The notes beneath the pieces are model-generated. The model saw nothing but the letters and a program-made list of their open reading frames with translations, made no database searches and was not told the DNA's origin. From the NCBI RefSeq assembly GCF_004341515.1, contig NZ_SLZF01000016.1, forward strand, positions 117,423 to 181,422: 64,000 nt of DNA. The letters run 5' to 3'. Below are positions 53,910 to 61,339 of the stretch, piece by piece. Made by a program: the position numbers and the translations under genes. The stretch comes from Allobosea sp. BK604 (lineage in GTDB: Bacteria; Pseudomonadota; Alphaproteobacteria; Rhizobiales; Beijerinckiaceae). Every line of letters begins with the position of its first letter. Position 1 is the first letter of the stretch.

Positions 53910-54475
53910 ATCTGGAGTTCCACACCGGCGATACAGAGGCCGAATTGGACAGCAAGAGCCCAGATGCCTTCCGGACCATCAGCGAGGTCGCCGAAGACCT
54001 CGACATTCCCCAGCACGTCCTGCGTTTCTGGGAAACGCGCTTCAACCAGATCAAGCCGCTCAAGCGCGGTGGCGGACGCCGCTATTACCGGCCCGACGAC
54101 GTCGCGCTGCTGAAGGGCATCCGCCGGCTGCTCTATGGCGAAGGCTATACGATCAAGGGCCTGCAGCGGATCCTGAAGGAACAGGGCCCGCGCCACGTCC
54201 AGGCCATCGGCCGCGGCGCGCCGGTCGGGGCGCCGCCGGCTGCCGGCGGACCCCAGCCAGGCCCGCCCAGGTCGATGCCTGTCGACATCGAGCCGGCCGG
54301 CGAAGCCCCGCCGTCATGGCAGCCGGATGCCGCGGATATGGCGCAGCAGGCCCGGCAGGCCGCCCAGGATCGCGATGATCTCGCCGTGCTTGCAGCCGCG
54401 CTGGCCGAGCTCACCGAATGCCAGCGCGTGCTGCGCGGCGTGCTCCAGCCGGAAGCGGTCGGCGACGGAGCCTGA
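53906..54475 (+). CDS. MerR-family regulator downstream of ihfA
   Basis: A 189-residue protein: FRTISEVAEDLDIPQHVLRFWETRFNQIKPLKRGGGRRYYRPDDVALLKGIRRLLYGEGYTIKGLQRIL (about residues 22-92) is a MerR winged helix. The rest is a proline/glycine-rich linker and a helix with no obvious metal-binding cysteines. The GTG start overlaps the ihfA stop (GTGA), so the two are co-translated. This ihfA-merR arrangement is conserved in alphaproteobacteria; its target is unknown. Confidence 0.9.
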   Translation: MNLEFHTGDTEAELDSKSPDAFRTISEVAEDLDIPQHVLRFWETRFNQIKPLKRGGGRRYYRPDDVALLKGIRRLLYGEGYTIKGLQRILKEQGPRHVQAIGRGAPVGAPPAAGGPQPGPPRSMPVDIEPAGEAPPSWQPDAADMAQQARQAAQDRDDLAVLAAALAELTECQRVLRGVLQPEAVGDGA

Positions 54476-54478
54476 GCA

Positions 54479-54503
54479 GCCGGCGCTTGAATTGAGCGCC
54501 GGC
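54479..54503 (+). terminator. Hairpin after the MerR gene
   Basis: gccggcgct (54479-54487) pairs perfectly with agcgccggc (54495-54503) around a 7-base loop, just after the merR stop. There is no T tract, so termination is possible but unproven; it may separate the merR transcript from the riboswitch leader. Confidence 0.4.
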
Positions 54504-54522
54504 GCAGCCTAGATCCGCAACC

Positions 54523-54577
54523 GAGGACGACCTCCGCGGCAAGCCCGCGTATCCCCCCAGGCGTGGACGGCCTCGCC
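54523..54577 (+). ncRNA. Guanidine-II (mini-ykkC) riboswitch
   Basis: Two small hairpins have the diagnostic ACGR loop closed by GG/CC: gaggACGAcctc at 54523-54534, and ggcgtggACGGcctcgcc at 54560-54577 (four outer pairs, one t-t mismatch, two inner pairs). They are 25 bases apart and end nine bases before the aagga binding site of a SugE/Gdx transporter gene, which is the characteristic target. In this class guanidine bound by both loops opens the binding site for translation. All these features are visible; ligand response is known for the class. Confidence 0.85.
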
Positions 54578-54598
54578 CCTTTCCGAAGGAGCGCCGCC

Positions 54599-54913
54599 AT
54601 GGCTTGGCTCTATCTCTTCGTCGCTGGTCTGTTCGAGACCGGCTGGGCAATCGGCCTCAAATACACGGATGGTTTCACCCGGCTCGTGCCGACGCTGCTG
54701 ACGCTCGCCAGCATGGTGGTCAGCCTCGGCCTGCTCGGCCTTGCCCTGAAGCATCTGCCCGTCGGGACGGCCTATGCGATCTGGACCGGCATCGGCACGG
54801 TCGGCACCGCCGCGCTCGGCATCTGGCTGTTCGGCGAGCCGGCCGGCGTGCTCAGGCTCGCCTGCATCGGGCTGATCGTCGCCGGCATCATCGGGCTGAA
54901 GCTCGTCGCCTGA
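54599..54913 (+). CDS. gdx: Guanidinium exporter Gdx (SugE), SMR family
   Basis: A 104-residue, four-helix small multidrug resistance protein. Glu13 in AGLFETGWAIGLKYT is the membrane glutamate that couples H+ and substrate, and LPVGTAYAIWTGIGTVGTA matches the SugE/Gdx subtype rather than EmrE. Gdx proteins exchange guanidinium for protons across the inner membrane. The start at 54599 follows aagga and the riboswitch; longer frames would run through the leader. Confidence 0.93.
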   Translation: MAWLYLFVAGLFETGWAIGLKYTDGFTRLVPTLLTLASMVVSLGLLGLALKHLPVGTAYAIWTGIGTVGTAALGIWLFGEPAGVLRLACIGLIVAGIIGLKLVA

Positions 54914-54925
54914 GCGATCGCGGCC

Positions 54926-55051
54926 AGCGCATCGGCCCGAAAAGTGGATTCCGGTTTTCGGAACGAGCCGATGCGAAAACAAGAAGCCAGCGCATCGGCC
55001 CGAAAAGTGGATTGCGGTTTTCGGAACGAGCCGATGCGAAAACAAGACGCT
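54926..55051 (+). repeat. Tandem pair of 63-bp units containing family A repeats
   Basis: Two nearly identical 63-base units follow each other (54926-54988 and 54989-55051). Each holds the family A palindrome between gcatcggc and gccgatgc (54929-54974 and 54992-55037) plus a gaaaacaag spacer. They differ at only a few positions. A related hairpin (family E, around ggatcatcgg) follows at 55051-55087. Confidence 0.9.
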
Positions 55052-55087
55052 GGATCATCGGGCCGGATACGAATCCGGTCCGAGGAT

Positions 55088-55255
55088 CTAGCGCCTGAAG
55101 GCGTCCGGCCAATTGCCGCTGCGATCGAGCCAGACGATCAGCACGACCACGGCCAGCGTGACGACGAGCGTCATCAGCTTGGCGTTCCATGGCACGCGCC
55201 GCCCGATCAGCCAGATCAGCGACACGCAAATCAGGACGGAGACGATGATTTCCAT
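55088..55255 (-). CDS. Small hypothetical membrane protein (55 aa)
   Basis: A minus-strand frame from ATG 55255 to TAG 55088 gives MEIIVSVLICVSLIWLIGRR, then VPWNAKLMTLVVTLAVVVLIVWLDRSGN and WPDAFRR. Two hydrophobic helices separated by a basic turn and a charged end suggest a genuine small membrane protein, placed between gdx and the ferritin-like gene. No strong ribosome binding site is seen. Conservation could not be tested. Confidence 0.5.
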   Translation of the reverse strand: MEIIVSVLICVSLIWLIGRRVPWNAKLMTLVVTLAVVVLIVWLDRSGNWPDAFRR

Positions 55256-55273
55256 GAGCCCAGCCTAGCCTAA

Positions 55274-55372
55274 AGCATGTTCGAGCGAAGTGGATACCGG
55301 TTCGCGTGAAGACAATGCCTCAAAACAACGGAAGTGAGATTTTCGCGCTTCGGAGAAGCGCGGACATGCTCT
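55274..55372 (+). repeat. Interspersed palindromic repeat, family B
   Basis: Opposite in orientation to the copy at 22260-22359, with the shared core gaagtggataccggttcgcg at 55288-55307 and a terminal catgctc. It lies in intergenic DNA here. Confidence 0.85.
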
Positions 55373-55394
55373 CGTCGCTGTGCTGTTGCCGAGG

Positions 55395-55493
55395 GCATCG
55401 GCCCGAAAAGTGGATTACGGTTTTCGGAGAAAGCCGATGTGAAACCAGGAGCTGGATCATCGGACCGGATGCGATATCGGTCCGATGATCCAA
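55395..55493 (+). repeat. Composite repeat: family A palindrome plus family E hairpin
   Basis: The family A unit (55395-55440, core gcccgaaaagtggatt) is followed by a long hairpin, ggatcatcggaccg (from about 55454) pairing with cggtccgatgatcc (ending about 55491). The same A-then-E order occurs at 54992-55087, so A and E move or spread together. Confidence 0.8.
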
Positions 55494-55616
55494 CCCCCTC
55501 GCGCCATTCCGACGCCCCGGAACAGAAGGGAGGCCGCGACGTTGCGCAACCAGGGGAGGCGCGCCGCCCGCGGCGCCGGCTGTCACCGTCGCAAGGTCCC
55601 ACGACAGGAGGATGGC

Positions 55617-56120
55617 ATGGGCTTGTTTTCCAAGGATATCAAGACGATGGACGATCTCTTCGTCCACACGCTCAAGGACATCTACTACGCCGAGAACCAG
55701 ATCCATAAATCGCTGCCGAAGATGATCGAGCAGGCCAGCGACGCCAAGCTGAAGCAGGGGCTGGAGATGCATCGCGGCGAGACGCAGGGGCATATCCAGC
55801 GGCTCGAGCAGGTCTTCAAGCTGCACGGCGTCGAGGTCGAGGGCGTCGATTGCCCGGCGATCGACGGCATTCTCGAAGAGGCCAAGGAAGTCACCGGCGA
55901 AGTGGCCGACAAGCAGGTCCGTGATGCCGCGATCATCGCGCTCGCGCAGGCCGTCGAGCACTACGAGATCACCCGCTATGGCACGTTGACGGCCTGGGCG
56001 AAGCAGCTCGGCCGCAATGATTGCGCGGCGCTGCTGCAACAGAATCTCGACGAGGAATTCGCCGCCGACAGCAAGCTGACCAAGCTGGCCGAATCCGGGA
56101 TCAACCAGAAGGCTGCGTAA
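55617..56120 (+). CDS. DUF892 (YciE/YciF-like) ferritin-like protein
   Basis: A 167-residue protein: MKTMDDLFVHTLKDIYYAENQIHKSLPKMIEQASDAKLKQGLEMHRGETQGHIQRLEQVF-like pattern, then AIDGILEEAKEV and AAIIALAQAVEHYEITRYGTLTAWAKQLGRNDCAALLQQNLDEEFAADSKLTKLA. DUF892 proteins form four-helix ferritin-like bundles with Glu/His metal residues (AENQIH, HRGETQGH, VEHYE) and are linked to stress responses. The ATG at 55617 follows AGGAGG. Confidence 0.9.
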   Translation: MGLFSKDIKTMDDLFVHTLKDIYYAENQIHKSLPKMIEQASDAKLKQGLEMHRGETQGHIQRLEQVFKLHGVEVEGVDCPAIDGILEEAKEVTGEVADKQVRDAAIIALAQAVEHYEITRYGTLTAWAKQLGRNDCAALLQQNLDEEFAADSKLTKLAESGINQKAA

Positions 56121-56179
56121 ACCCGGTCCCTGCGCGGATAAGAGGCCCGTCCCGGTGCGCCCGGGGCGGGTTTCTGTAT

Positions 56180-56326
56180 TCAGACGGGATTGCCGGGATC
56201 GCCGGGCGGCACCTTGGGCCGTCGGTTGCGCAGGCCGCGAGCCCAGAAGGTCGCTGCCGCCAGGCCGAGCGGGACCGAGACCGCGAAAATCCAGGCGAGG
56301 AAGCCCCAGTCACCGGGCGGCGGCAT
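56180..56326 (-). CDS. Small hypothetical membrane protein (48 aa) overlapping the LysR end
   Basis: ATG 56326 to TGA 56180 on the minus strand gives MPPPGDWGFLAWIFAVSV, then PLGLAAATFWARGLRNRRPKVPPGDPGNPV. One membrane helix with a positively charged, proline-rich cytosolic tail. The start lies inside the last codons of the LysR gene, so it may be translated by coupling. Its composition fits a real single-pass protein; no family is recognised. Confidence 0.5.
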   Translation of the reverse strand: MPPPGDWGFLAWIFAVSVPLGLAAATFWARGLRNRRPKVPPGDPGNPV

Positions 56327-57278
56327 CGCCTTGCTCCGCGATCAGAGCTGCGCCGCGCGGCGCGATCGGCCGCGCGCCTTCGAGCAGCGGCTTCATCCTG
56401 CCGATCTCGCCCGCGATGAAATCGAGGAAGAGCCGCACCCGCGGCGAATGCCGGAGATCGGGATGGGTCAGCAGCCAGAGATCGGCGGCGAGCCCGTTCT
56501 CCGGTTCGCCCAGCCGGGTCAGGCCGGGCTTGGTGTCGGCGATGAAGCAGGGCAGGAAGCCGATGCCGATCCCGGCCTCGACCGCTTCCGACAGGCCGAG
56601 CACGGTGTTGACCTTGTAGATCACGCGCTCCGCCGCGACATGCTCCTTGAGGTAGCGCACGACCTTGAAGCCCGAGAACTGGTCGCCGAGCGAGACCCAG
56701 TTGCGCTTGAGCAGCGCTTCCATGGCGGGAGGCTCGCTTTCCGGGAAATCGCTCGCCCTGCCATAGAGCGCCCAGGCGATGCGGGCGGCGCGCCGGCCGA
56801 CCAGCGTGTCCGGCGGATTGTCCGTCGCGCGGATCGCGACATCGGCATCGCGCTTGGAGAGGTTCAGCGCCTGGTTGCCGAGCAGGATGTCGAGCCGGAT
56901 ATCCGGGCATTGCACCAGGAAGGCGGCGAAGACCGGGGTCAGCAGGTCGACCAGCAGCGTGTCGTTGGTGGTGACGCGCAATTCGCCGGCGGGCTTGATC
57001 TCCTGGCCGTCGAGCTTGCGGGTGAAGGCGGTGATGTCATCGCCCAGCCGTTCGGCGAGCTGCGCCATTTCCTCGCCGGCCGGTGTCGGCACATAGCCGC
57101 TGCGGTGCCTCTCGAACAGTTTCAGCCCGAGCCCGTCCTCGATCTGCCCGAGGCGGCGGAACACGGTGGAATGGTTGAGGCCGACCAGCGCGGCGGCGGC
57201 CGGCAGCGCCTTCGCCTCGGCGATGGCCTTGATCAGGCGGAAATCATCCCAGGCGAGGATCTTGGCCGCATTCGGCAT
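56310..57278 (-). CDS. LysR-family regulator of the dioxygenase/DoxX module
   Basis: A 322-residue regulator: WDDFRLIKAIAEAKALPAAAALVGLNHSTVFRRLGQIEDGLGLKLFERHRSGYVPT at the N-terminus is the winged helix. The effector domain starts GELRVTTNDTLLVDLLTPVFAAF. It is transcribed leftward, downstream of doxX in the same direction, and near a divergent ring-cleaving dioxygenase gene. Two T-N11-A palindromes lie in the doxX-dioxygenase gap, its probable target. Start ATG 57278. Confidence 0.9.
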   Translation of the reverse strand: MPNAAKILAWDDFRLIKAIAEAKALPAAAALVGLNHSTVFRRLGQIEDGLGLKLFERHRSGYVPTPAGEEMAQLAERLGDDITAFTRKLDGQEIKPAGELRVTTNDTLLVDLLTPVFAAFLVQCPDIRLDILLGNQALNLSKRDADVAIRATDNPPDTLVGRRAARIAWALYGRASDFPESEPPAMEALLKRNWVSLGDQFSGFKVVRYLKEHVAAERVIYKVNTVLGLSEAVEAGIGIGFLPCFIADTKPGLTRLGEPENGLAADLWLLTHPDLRHSPRVRLFLDFIAGEIGRMKPLLEGARPIAPRGAALIAEQGDAAAR

Positions 57279-57289
57279 CGTGTCGCTTT

Positions 57290-57303
57290 CGCTCGAAAAT
57301 GCT
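57290..57303 (-). repeat. Partial family B repeat
   Basis: The terminal segment gctcgaaaatgctc of the family B repeat is present just upstream of the LysR start, without the rest of the unit. Confidence 0.6.
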
Positions 57304-57397
57304 CTAAGCAGTCGCCGCCGTCATGGCGATGCCATGCGGCGGCGGAACTGGCGCGCATGCAGGGTTACCGCATGCCGGCCTGATTGCAATGGAGGCC

Positions 57398-57823
57398 TCA
57401 GGCGACGGCCGGGACCGGCTGCGCGCCGAAGCGGACCGGCTTCACCGCAAGCGCGCCGTCGCCGATCAGGCCATGGGCGAGGGCGGTCAGCGCCAGGAAG
57501 GCGGGATATTCCCAGCCGCCATTGGGGGCGTTGAAGACCCAGCCATTCGGGGCATGGACCATCAGGGCGCCGAGCAACACCGGCAGCAGCAGGATCGAGA
57601 CGATGCGGCCGTAGAAGCCGATCAGGATCGCGAAGCCGCCGACGAGTTCCGCCAGGATGATCGGCCAGGCGAAGGCGCCGGGCAGGCCGACCTGGCCGAG
57701 GAAGCCGGCGAAGCCCGCCGGGGTGAAGATCACGAGCTTGAGATAGGCATGGGCGATGAACATCAGGCCGAGCGCGACGCGCAGGCCGAGGGCGCCATAA
57801 GGGGCGAGACGATTGTCGATCAT
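57398..57823 (-). CDS. DoxX-family membrane protein
   Basis: A 141-residue protein with four membrane helices and the DoxX pattern: LGLRVALGLMFIAHAYLKL, PGAFAWPIILAELVGGFAILIGFYGRIVSILLLPVLLGALMVHAPNGWVF and EYPAFLALTALAHGLIGDGALAVKP. DoxX-like proteins accompany quinone and thiol stress genes. The ATG at 57823 begins just before the first helix. It is divergent from the dioxygenase gene, with two candidate LysR sites between. Confidence 0.88.
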   Translation of the reverse strand: MIDNRLAPYGALGLRVALGLMFIAHAYLKLVIFTPAGFAGFLGQVGLPGAFAWPIILAELVGGFAILIGFYGRIVSILLLPVLLGALMVHAPNGWVFNAPNGGWEYPAFLALTALAHGLIGDGALAVKPVRFGAQPVPAVA

Positions 57824-57889
57824 GGTCGTTTCTCCGAGGGACCGGGCTGGTCTTGGGGCGTAAGATGACCTGTGATCGGCGCAATTCAA

Positions 57890-57928
57890 ATTGGTCATTT
57901 CCAATAACGACATTGCGTTGATGCAATG
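57890..57928. promoter_or_regulatory. Two T-N11-A palindromes, candidate LysR operator
   Basis: ATTGG-N6-CCAAT (57890-57905) and CATTGC-N6-GCAATG (57911-57928) are both perfect inverted repeats, each containing T-N11-A (57891/57903 and 57913/57925), 22 bases apart. They lie between the divergent doxX and dioxygenase genes. This is the usual layout of a LysR recognition and activation site; the regulator at 56310-57278 is the likely partner. Confidence 0.6.
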
Positions 57929-58015
57929 ATCCGGCTCTGGCTTTTCGAGGCCCGCCACCCGACCTTCCACAGCAACGAGGCGGCTTCCCGTCTCCCGAGC
58001 CCGGAGGAGGGCATC

Positions 58016-58948
58016 ATGCAGATCAATGGCATCCACCATGTCACGGCGATCGCCGGCCCGGCCCGCCGCAATCTCGATTTCTACGGCCGCGTGCTCGGCC
58101 TGCGCCTGGTCAAGAAGACGGTCAATTTCGACGATCCCGGCACCTATCACCTCTATTATGGTGACGCGGCCGGCGCCCCCGGCACGATCCTGACCTTCTT
58201 CCCCTGGGAGCATGCCGCGCCCGGACGGCTCGGCGTCGGCGAGACGCAGGAGACGGCGTTCCGCGTGCCGGAAGGCGCGATCGGCTTCTGGACGCATCGC
58301 CTGGTCGAGCTCGGCGTCGTGCATGAGCAGCCGCAGAAGCGCTTCGGCGAGACGGTCCTGGCCTTCCGCGATCCCGACGGGATGCGGCTTGCCCTTGTCG
58401 GCCTGCCCGGCATCGAGTCCGAGCCGGCCTGGGAGGCGAGCGACATCCCGGCCGAGTACGCGATCCGCGGCTTCCACAGCGTCAGCCTGCTGCTGGAGGA
58501 TGCGGCGCCGACCGGCGCGATCCTCGCCGACGTCTTCGGCTTCAGGGAGTTTGGGCGCGACGGCGCGCTGATCCGCTACCAGGCGGAGGGCACCCCGCTC
58601 GGCAATATCGTCGACCTGCGCGCGGCGGGCGGCTTCCTGCCGGCGCGCCAGGGCGCCGGCTCGGTCCACCACATCGCCTTCCGTGCGGCCGATGACGCCG
58701 CGCAGCAGGAGATGGTGCGCCGTCTCGCCGAGAACCACGGCATCCGCACCACGGAACAGCGCGACCGGAACTATTTCCGCTCCGTCTATTTCCGCGAGCC
58801 CGGCCGGGTCCTCTTCGAGATCGCTACCGACGTGCCCGGCTTCGCCGTCGACGAGGCGCCGGAGACGCTCGGCCAGGCGCTGAAGCTGCCGCCGCAATAC
58901 GAGGCGCAGCGCAGCCATATCGAGGCCGTGCTGCCCGAGCTCGTCTGA
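58016..58948 (+). CDS. Ring-cleaving dioxygenase, MhqO/VOC family
   Basis: A 310-residue protein of two vicinal-oxygen-chelate domains. The first starts INGIHHVTAIAGPARRNLDFYGRVLGLRLVKKTVNFDDP; the second has RGFHSVSLLLEDAAPT. GAGSVHHIAFRAADD and the end VLFEIATDVPGFAVDEAPETLGQALKLPPQYEAQR supply the histidine and glutamate metal ligands and family signature. MhqO-type enzymes cleave hydroquinones or catechols formed in quinone stress. The start at 58016 follows GGAGG; upstream frame is shadow. Confidence 0.9.
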   Translation: MQINGIHHVTAIAGPARRNLDFYGRVLGLRLVKKTVNFDDPGTYHLYYGDAAGAPGTILTFFPWEHAAPGRLGVGETQETAFRVPEGAIGFWTHRLVELGVVHEQPQKRFGETVLAFRDPDGMRLALVGLPGIESEPAWEASDIPAEYAIRGFHSVSLLLEDAAPTGAILADVFGFREFGRDGALIRYQAEGTPLGNIVDLRAAGGFLPARQGAGSVHHIAFRAADDAAQQEMVRRLAENHGIRTTEQRDRNYFRSVYFREPGRVLFEIATDVPGFAVDEAPETLGQALKLPPQYEAQRSHIEAVLPELV

Positions 58949-59016
58949 CGAATACCGCCCTGCCGCGTCGCGCTGACCGGCAGGGCGGCCCCTCCCACTC
59001 AACAAGGAGACGAGTG

Positions 59017-59637
59017 ATGGACGCTGACGCGACCACCTCCTTCATCCACGCGTTCGAGCCGGGCTCTGACCCGACCCGCACGCCGCTCCTGCTGCTGCAC
59101 GGCACCGGTGGCGACGAGCGCGACCTGCTGCCGCTCGGCCGCACGGTCGCGCCGGGCGCGGCCCTGCTCTCGCCGCGTGGCCAGGTTCTGGAAGGGCCGA
59201 TGCCGCGCTTCTTCCGGCGGCTCTCGGAAGGCGTCTTCGACGAGGACGACCTGCGCCGCCGCACCCATGAGCTCGCCGATTTCATCGAGGCCGCCCGCCG
59301 TGATTATGACCTTGCGGCCCCGGTCGCGGTCGGCTTCTCGAACGGCGCCAATATCGCGGCGAGCATGCTGCTGCTCAGGCCGCAGGTCCTGGCGGGTGCG
59401 GCGCTGCTGCGCGCGATGTCGCCCTTCGCCACGCCGCCAAAGGCCGATCTTGCCGGCAGGCGCGTCCAGCTGCTCTCCGGCGCCTTCGACCCGATCGTGC
59501 CGGCGCAGGATGCGGCGCGACTGGCAGCCACGCTCGCCGGCAACGGCGCGCTGGTCGATCACCGCACGGTGCCGACCGGCCACGGCCTGTCGCAAGCCGA
59601 TATCGGGCTCCTGAAGACCTGGCTCGACAAGGCCTGA
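59017..59637 (+). CDS. Alpha/beta hydrolase (MhqD-type carboxylesterase)
   Basis: A 206-residue esterase. LLLLHGTGGDERDLLPLG is the oxyanion segment, Ser108 the nucleophile (GFSNGAN), Asp158 in GAFDPIVP and His189 in PTGHGLS complete the triad. Such short phospholipase/carboxylesterases follow ring-cleaving dioxygenases in hydroquinone-detoxification operons and hydrolyse the ring-fission product or its ester. It starts at the ATG 59017 with AAGGAGA upstream, 68 bases after the dioxygenase. Confidence 0.9.
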   Translation: MDADATTSFIHAFEPGSDPTRTPLLLLHGTGGDERDLLPLGRTVAPGAALLSPRGQVLEGPMPRFFRRLSEGVFDEDDLRRRTHELADFIEAARRDYDLAAPVAVGFSNGANIAASMLLLRPQVLAGAALLRAMSPFATPPKADLAGRRVQLLSGAFDPIVPAQDAARLAATLAGNGALVDHRTVPTGHGLSQADIGLLKTWLDKA

Positions 59638-59643
59638 GTCTCG

Positions 59644-59664
59644 CGCTGCGCTCCTCGCAATGAC
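59644..59664 (+). repeat. Family C half-repeat
   Basis: The arm gctgcgctcctcgcaatgac, the right half of the inverted repeat at 42581-42702, occurs singly directly after the hydrolase stop. Confidence 0.75.
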
Positions 59665-59689
59665 GTCTCTTGGTCTGGTCCTCTGCCTG

Positions 59690-59789
59690 GAGCATTTTCA
59701 AGCGAAGTGGATACCGGTTCGCGTGAAGAAAATGCGATAAAACAAAGGGATAGAGAATTTTCGCGATTCGAGGAAACGCGGAAATGCTC
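59690..59789 (+). repeat. Interspersed palindromic repeat, family B
   Basis: A 100-bp copy with ends gagcat and atgctc and the core gaagtggataccggttcgcg at 59705-59724. Its right end abuts the stop codon of the hypothetical gene at 59789-60016. Confidence 0.88.
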
Positions 59790-60016
59790 TACGTCGCAGC
59801 CTTCTTCTTGCCGGGCGCGGGGGGCTTGGGCGGAGGAGGGTTCGCAGCCTCTTCCGCCTCCCTCGCCAGCCTGAGCGCGCGCAGCGCGTCGATCTTCTTG
59901 CGCGCCGCTGCCTCCTCAGCCGCGATCCGCCCGCTCGATTTCTGCTTCTCGCGCGGCGCTTCCTGGATGCTGTGCACATCGTGCCAGGCGCGTGGTTTGC
60001 GGTCTTCGCCAGCCAT
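59789..60016 (-). CDS. Small hypothetical basic protein (75 aa)
   Basis: The start at 60016 has GGGAGGACTGAG directly before the ATG, so the in-frame ATGs upstream are not preferred. The protein opens MAGEDRKPRAWHDVHSIQEA, continues with a charged helix (SGRIAAEEAAARKKIDALRALRLAREAEEA, likely coiled coil) and ends in a proline-lysine-rich tail (PPPPKPPAPGKKKAAT). I do not recognise a family. It is divergent from the TRAP operon, with 238 bases between, no other gene. Confidence 0.65.
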   Translation of the reverse strand: MAGEDRKPRAWHDVHSIQEAPREKQKSSGRIAAEEAAARKKIDALRALRLAREAEEAANPPPPKPPAPGKKKAAT

Positions 60017-60254
60017 CTCAGTCCTCCCGGACATATCGCCCATTTTCATGAGTTTACGCTGGAATGTCGCAAGAGACGAGCCGCCATCGCTGCGACGCGG
60101 TGGCCATGAGCGGCCGCCCGCAAAGCATTGGCTCGTCTGCTACTTTCGTCGCAGGGCGCAGCTCGCCGCCCTACCGGTATTGCGCCCTCATTCCTTCGCC
60201 GTCATACTTTTTTCCTAAGACCCGACAGAGGTCTGATCAGGGAGGAAGGATGAA

Positions 60255-61241
60255 ATGCTCAAGTCGAGAATGGGATGGATTCTGGGCGCGACGCTTCTCG
60301 CAGCGACCCCGCTCTGTGCGCAGCAGGCGATCGAGCTGCACGGCGCCTCGCAATTCAACGACGACCACGCCTTCACCAAGGCCATGGCCAAGTTCGCCGA
60401 TGTGGTGAAGGCCTGCTACGGCAAGCCGATCAATTTCGTGCTGCACAAGAACAGCGAGCTCGGCCTGGAGAAGCAGTATTTCGAGTATATGGCCTCGGGC
60501 AAAGCGGTCGATTACGCCATCGTCTCTCCGGCACACATGTCGACCTTCTCCAAGGCCGCGCCCTTCATCGACGCGCCCTTCATCTTCCGCGACCTCGCCC
60601 ACTGGAACAAGGTGATCGAGCTCGACCTGTTCAAGCCGATCGCCGACGAGATCGCCAAGCGCGCCGACGTCATGCTGATCGGCTATGGCGGCGGCGGCAC
60701 CCGCAACATCTTCGTCAACAAGCCGGTGCGCAACATGGAGGAGATCAAGGGCCTCAAGGTCCGCGTCCAGGGCGCGCCGATCTGGAGCCGCACCTTCCAG
60801 GCCGCCGGCATGGCGCCGACCGTGATCGCCTATAACGAGGTCTATAACGGCATCCAGAACGGCGTCATCGCCGCCGGCGAGAACGAGGCTGCCGGCGTCG
60901 AGGCGATGCGCTTCTACGAGGTCGCGCCGCAGCTCGCCATGACCGAGCACGCGATCACGATCCGCCCGCTCGCCTTCTCCGGCAAGACCTTCCGCAAGCT
61001 GCCGAAGGACCTGCAGGATTGCGTGATGAAGGGCGGCAAGGAGGGCGCCGCCCATGGCCGCCAGGTCGAGTCGAGCGAGGACACCGCCAAGCTCGAGGCG
61101 CTGGAGAAGGCCGGCAAGCTGAAGCGCATCCCCTTCGCCGACCGCGCCGCCATGAAGAAGGCGGTCGATCCCGTGCTGATCGAATACGCCAAGGAAATCG
61201 ACGCGCACGGCATCCTCGAGAAGATCAACGCCGTCCAGTGA
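60255..61241 (+). CDS. dctP: TRAP transporter solute-binding protein (DctP type)
   Basis: A 328-residue periplasmic binding protein with a signal peptide (1-22). The DctP fold is shown by FADVVKACYGKPINFVLHKNSELG, AIVSPAHMSTFSKAAPFIDAPFIF, and EEIKGLKVRVQGAPIWSRTFQAAGMAPTVIAYNEVYNGIQNGVIAAGENEAAGV, where the Arg of KVRV is the usual carboxylate anchor. It captures an organic acid for the DctQM permease encoded next. Start ATG 60255 with GGAGG at 60241. Confidence 0.92.
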   Translation: MLKSRMGWILGATLLAATPLCAQQAIELHGASQFNDDHAFTKAMAKFADVVKACYGKPINFVLHKNSELGLEKQYFEYMASGKAVDYAIVSPAHMSTFSKAAPFIDAPFIFRDLAHWNKVIELDLFKPIADEIAKRADVMLIGYGGGGTRNIFVNKPVRNMEEIKGLKVRVQGAPIWSRTFQAAGMAPTVIAYNEVYNGIQNGVIAAGENEAAGVEAMRFYEVAPQLAMTEHAITIRPLAFSGKTFRKLPKDLQDCVMKGGKEGAAHGRQVESSEDTAKLEALEKAGKLKRIPFADRAAMKKAVDPVLIEYAKEIDAHGILEKINAVQ

Positions 61242-61339
61242 CCGCGCCTTCCGCCTGAACCCGCCGCCGGCGCCACTGGGGTCTGCAGACCTCGGGGCCC
61301 GGCGGCTCCCCTCGAAATCCCGAACGGTCCGGAACGCCC

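Noticed and set aside
54926..55051. Tandem 63-bp repeats as a possible CRISPR array
   Set aside because: Only two units, each an internal palindrome of a dispersed family, with no variable spacers and no cas genes.
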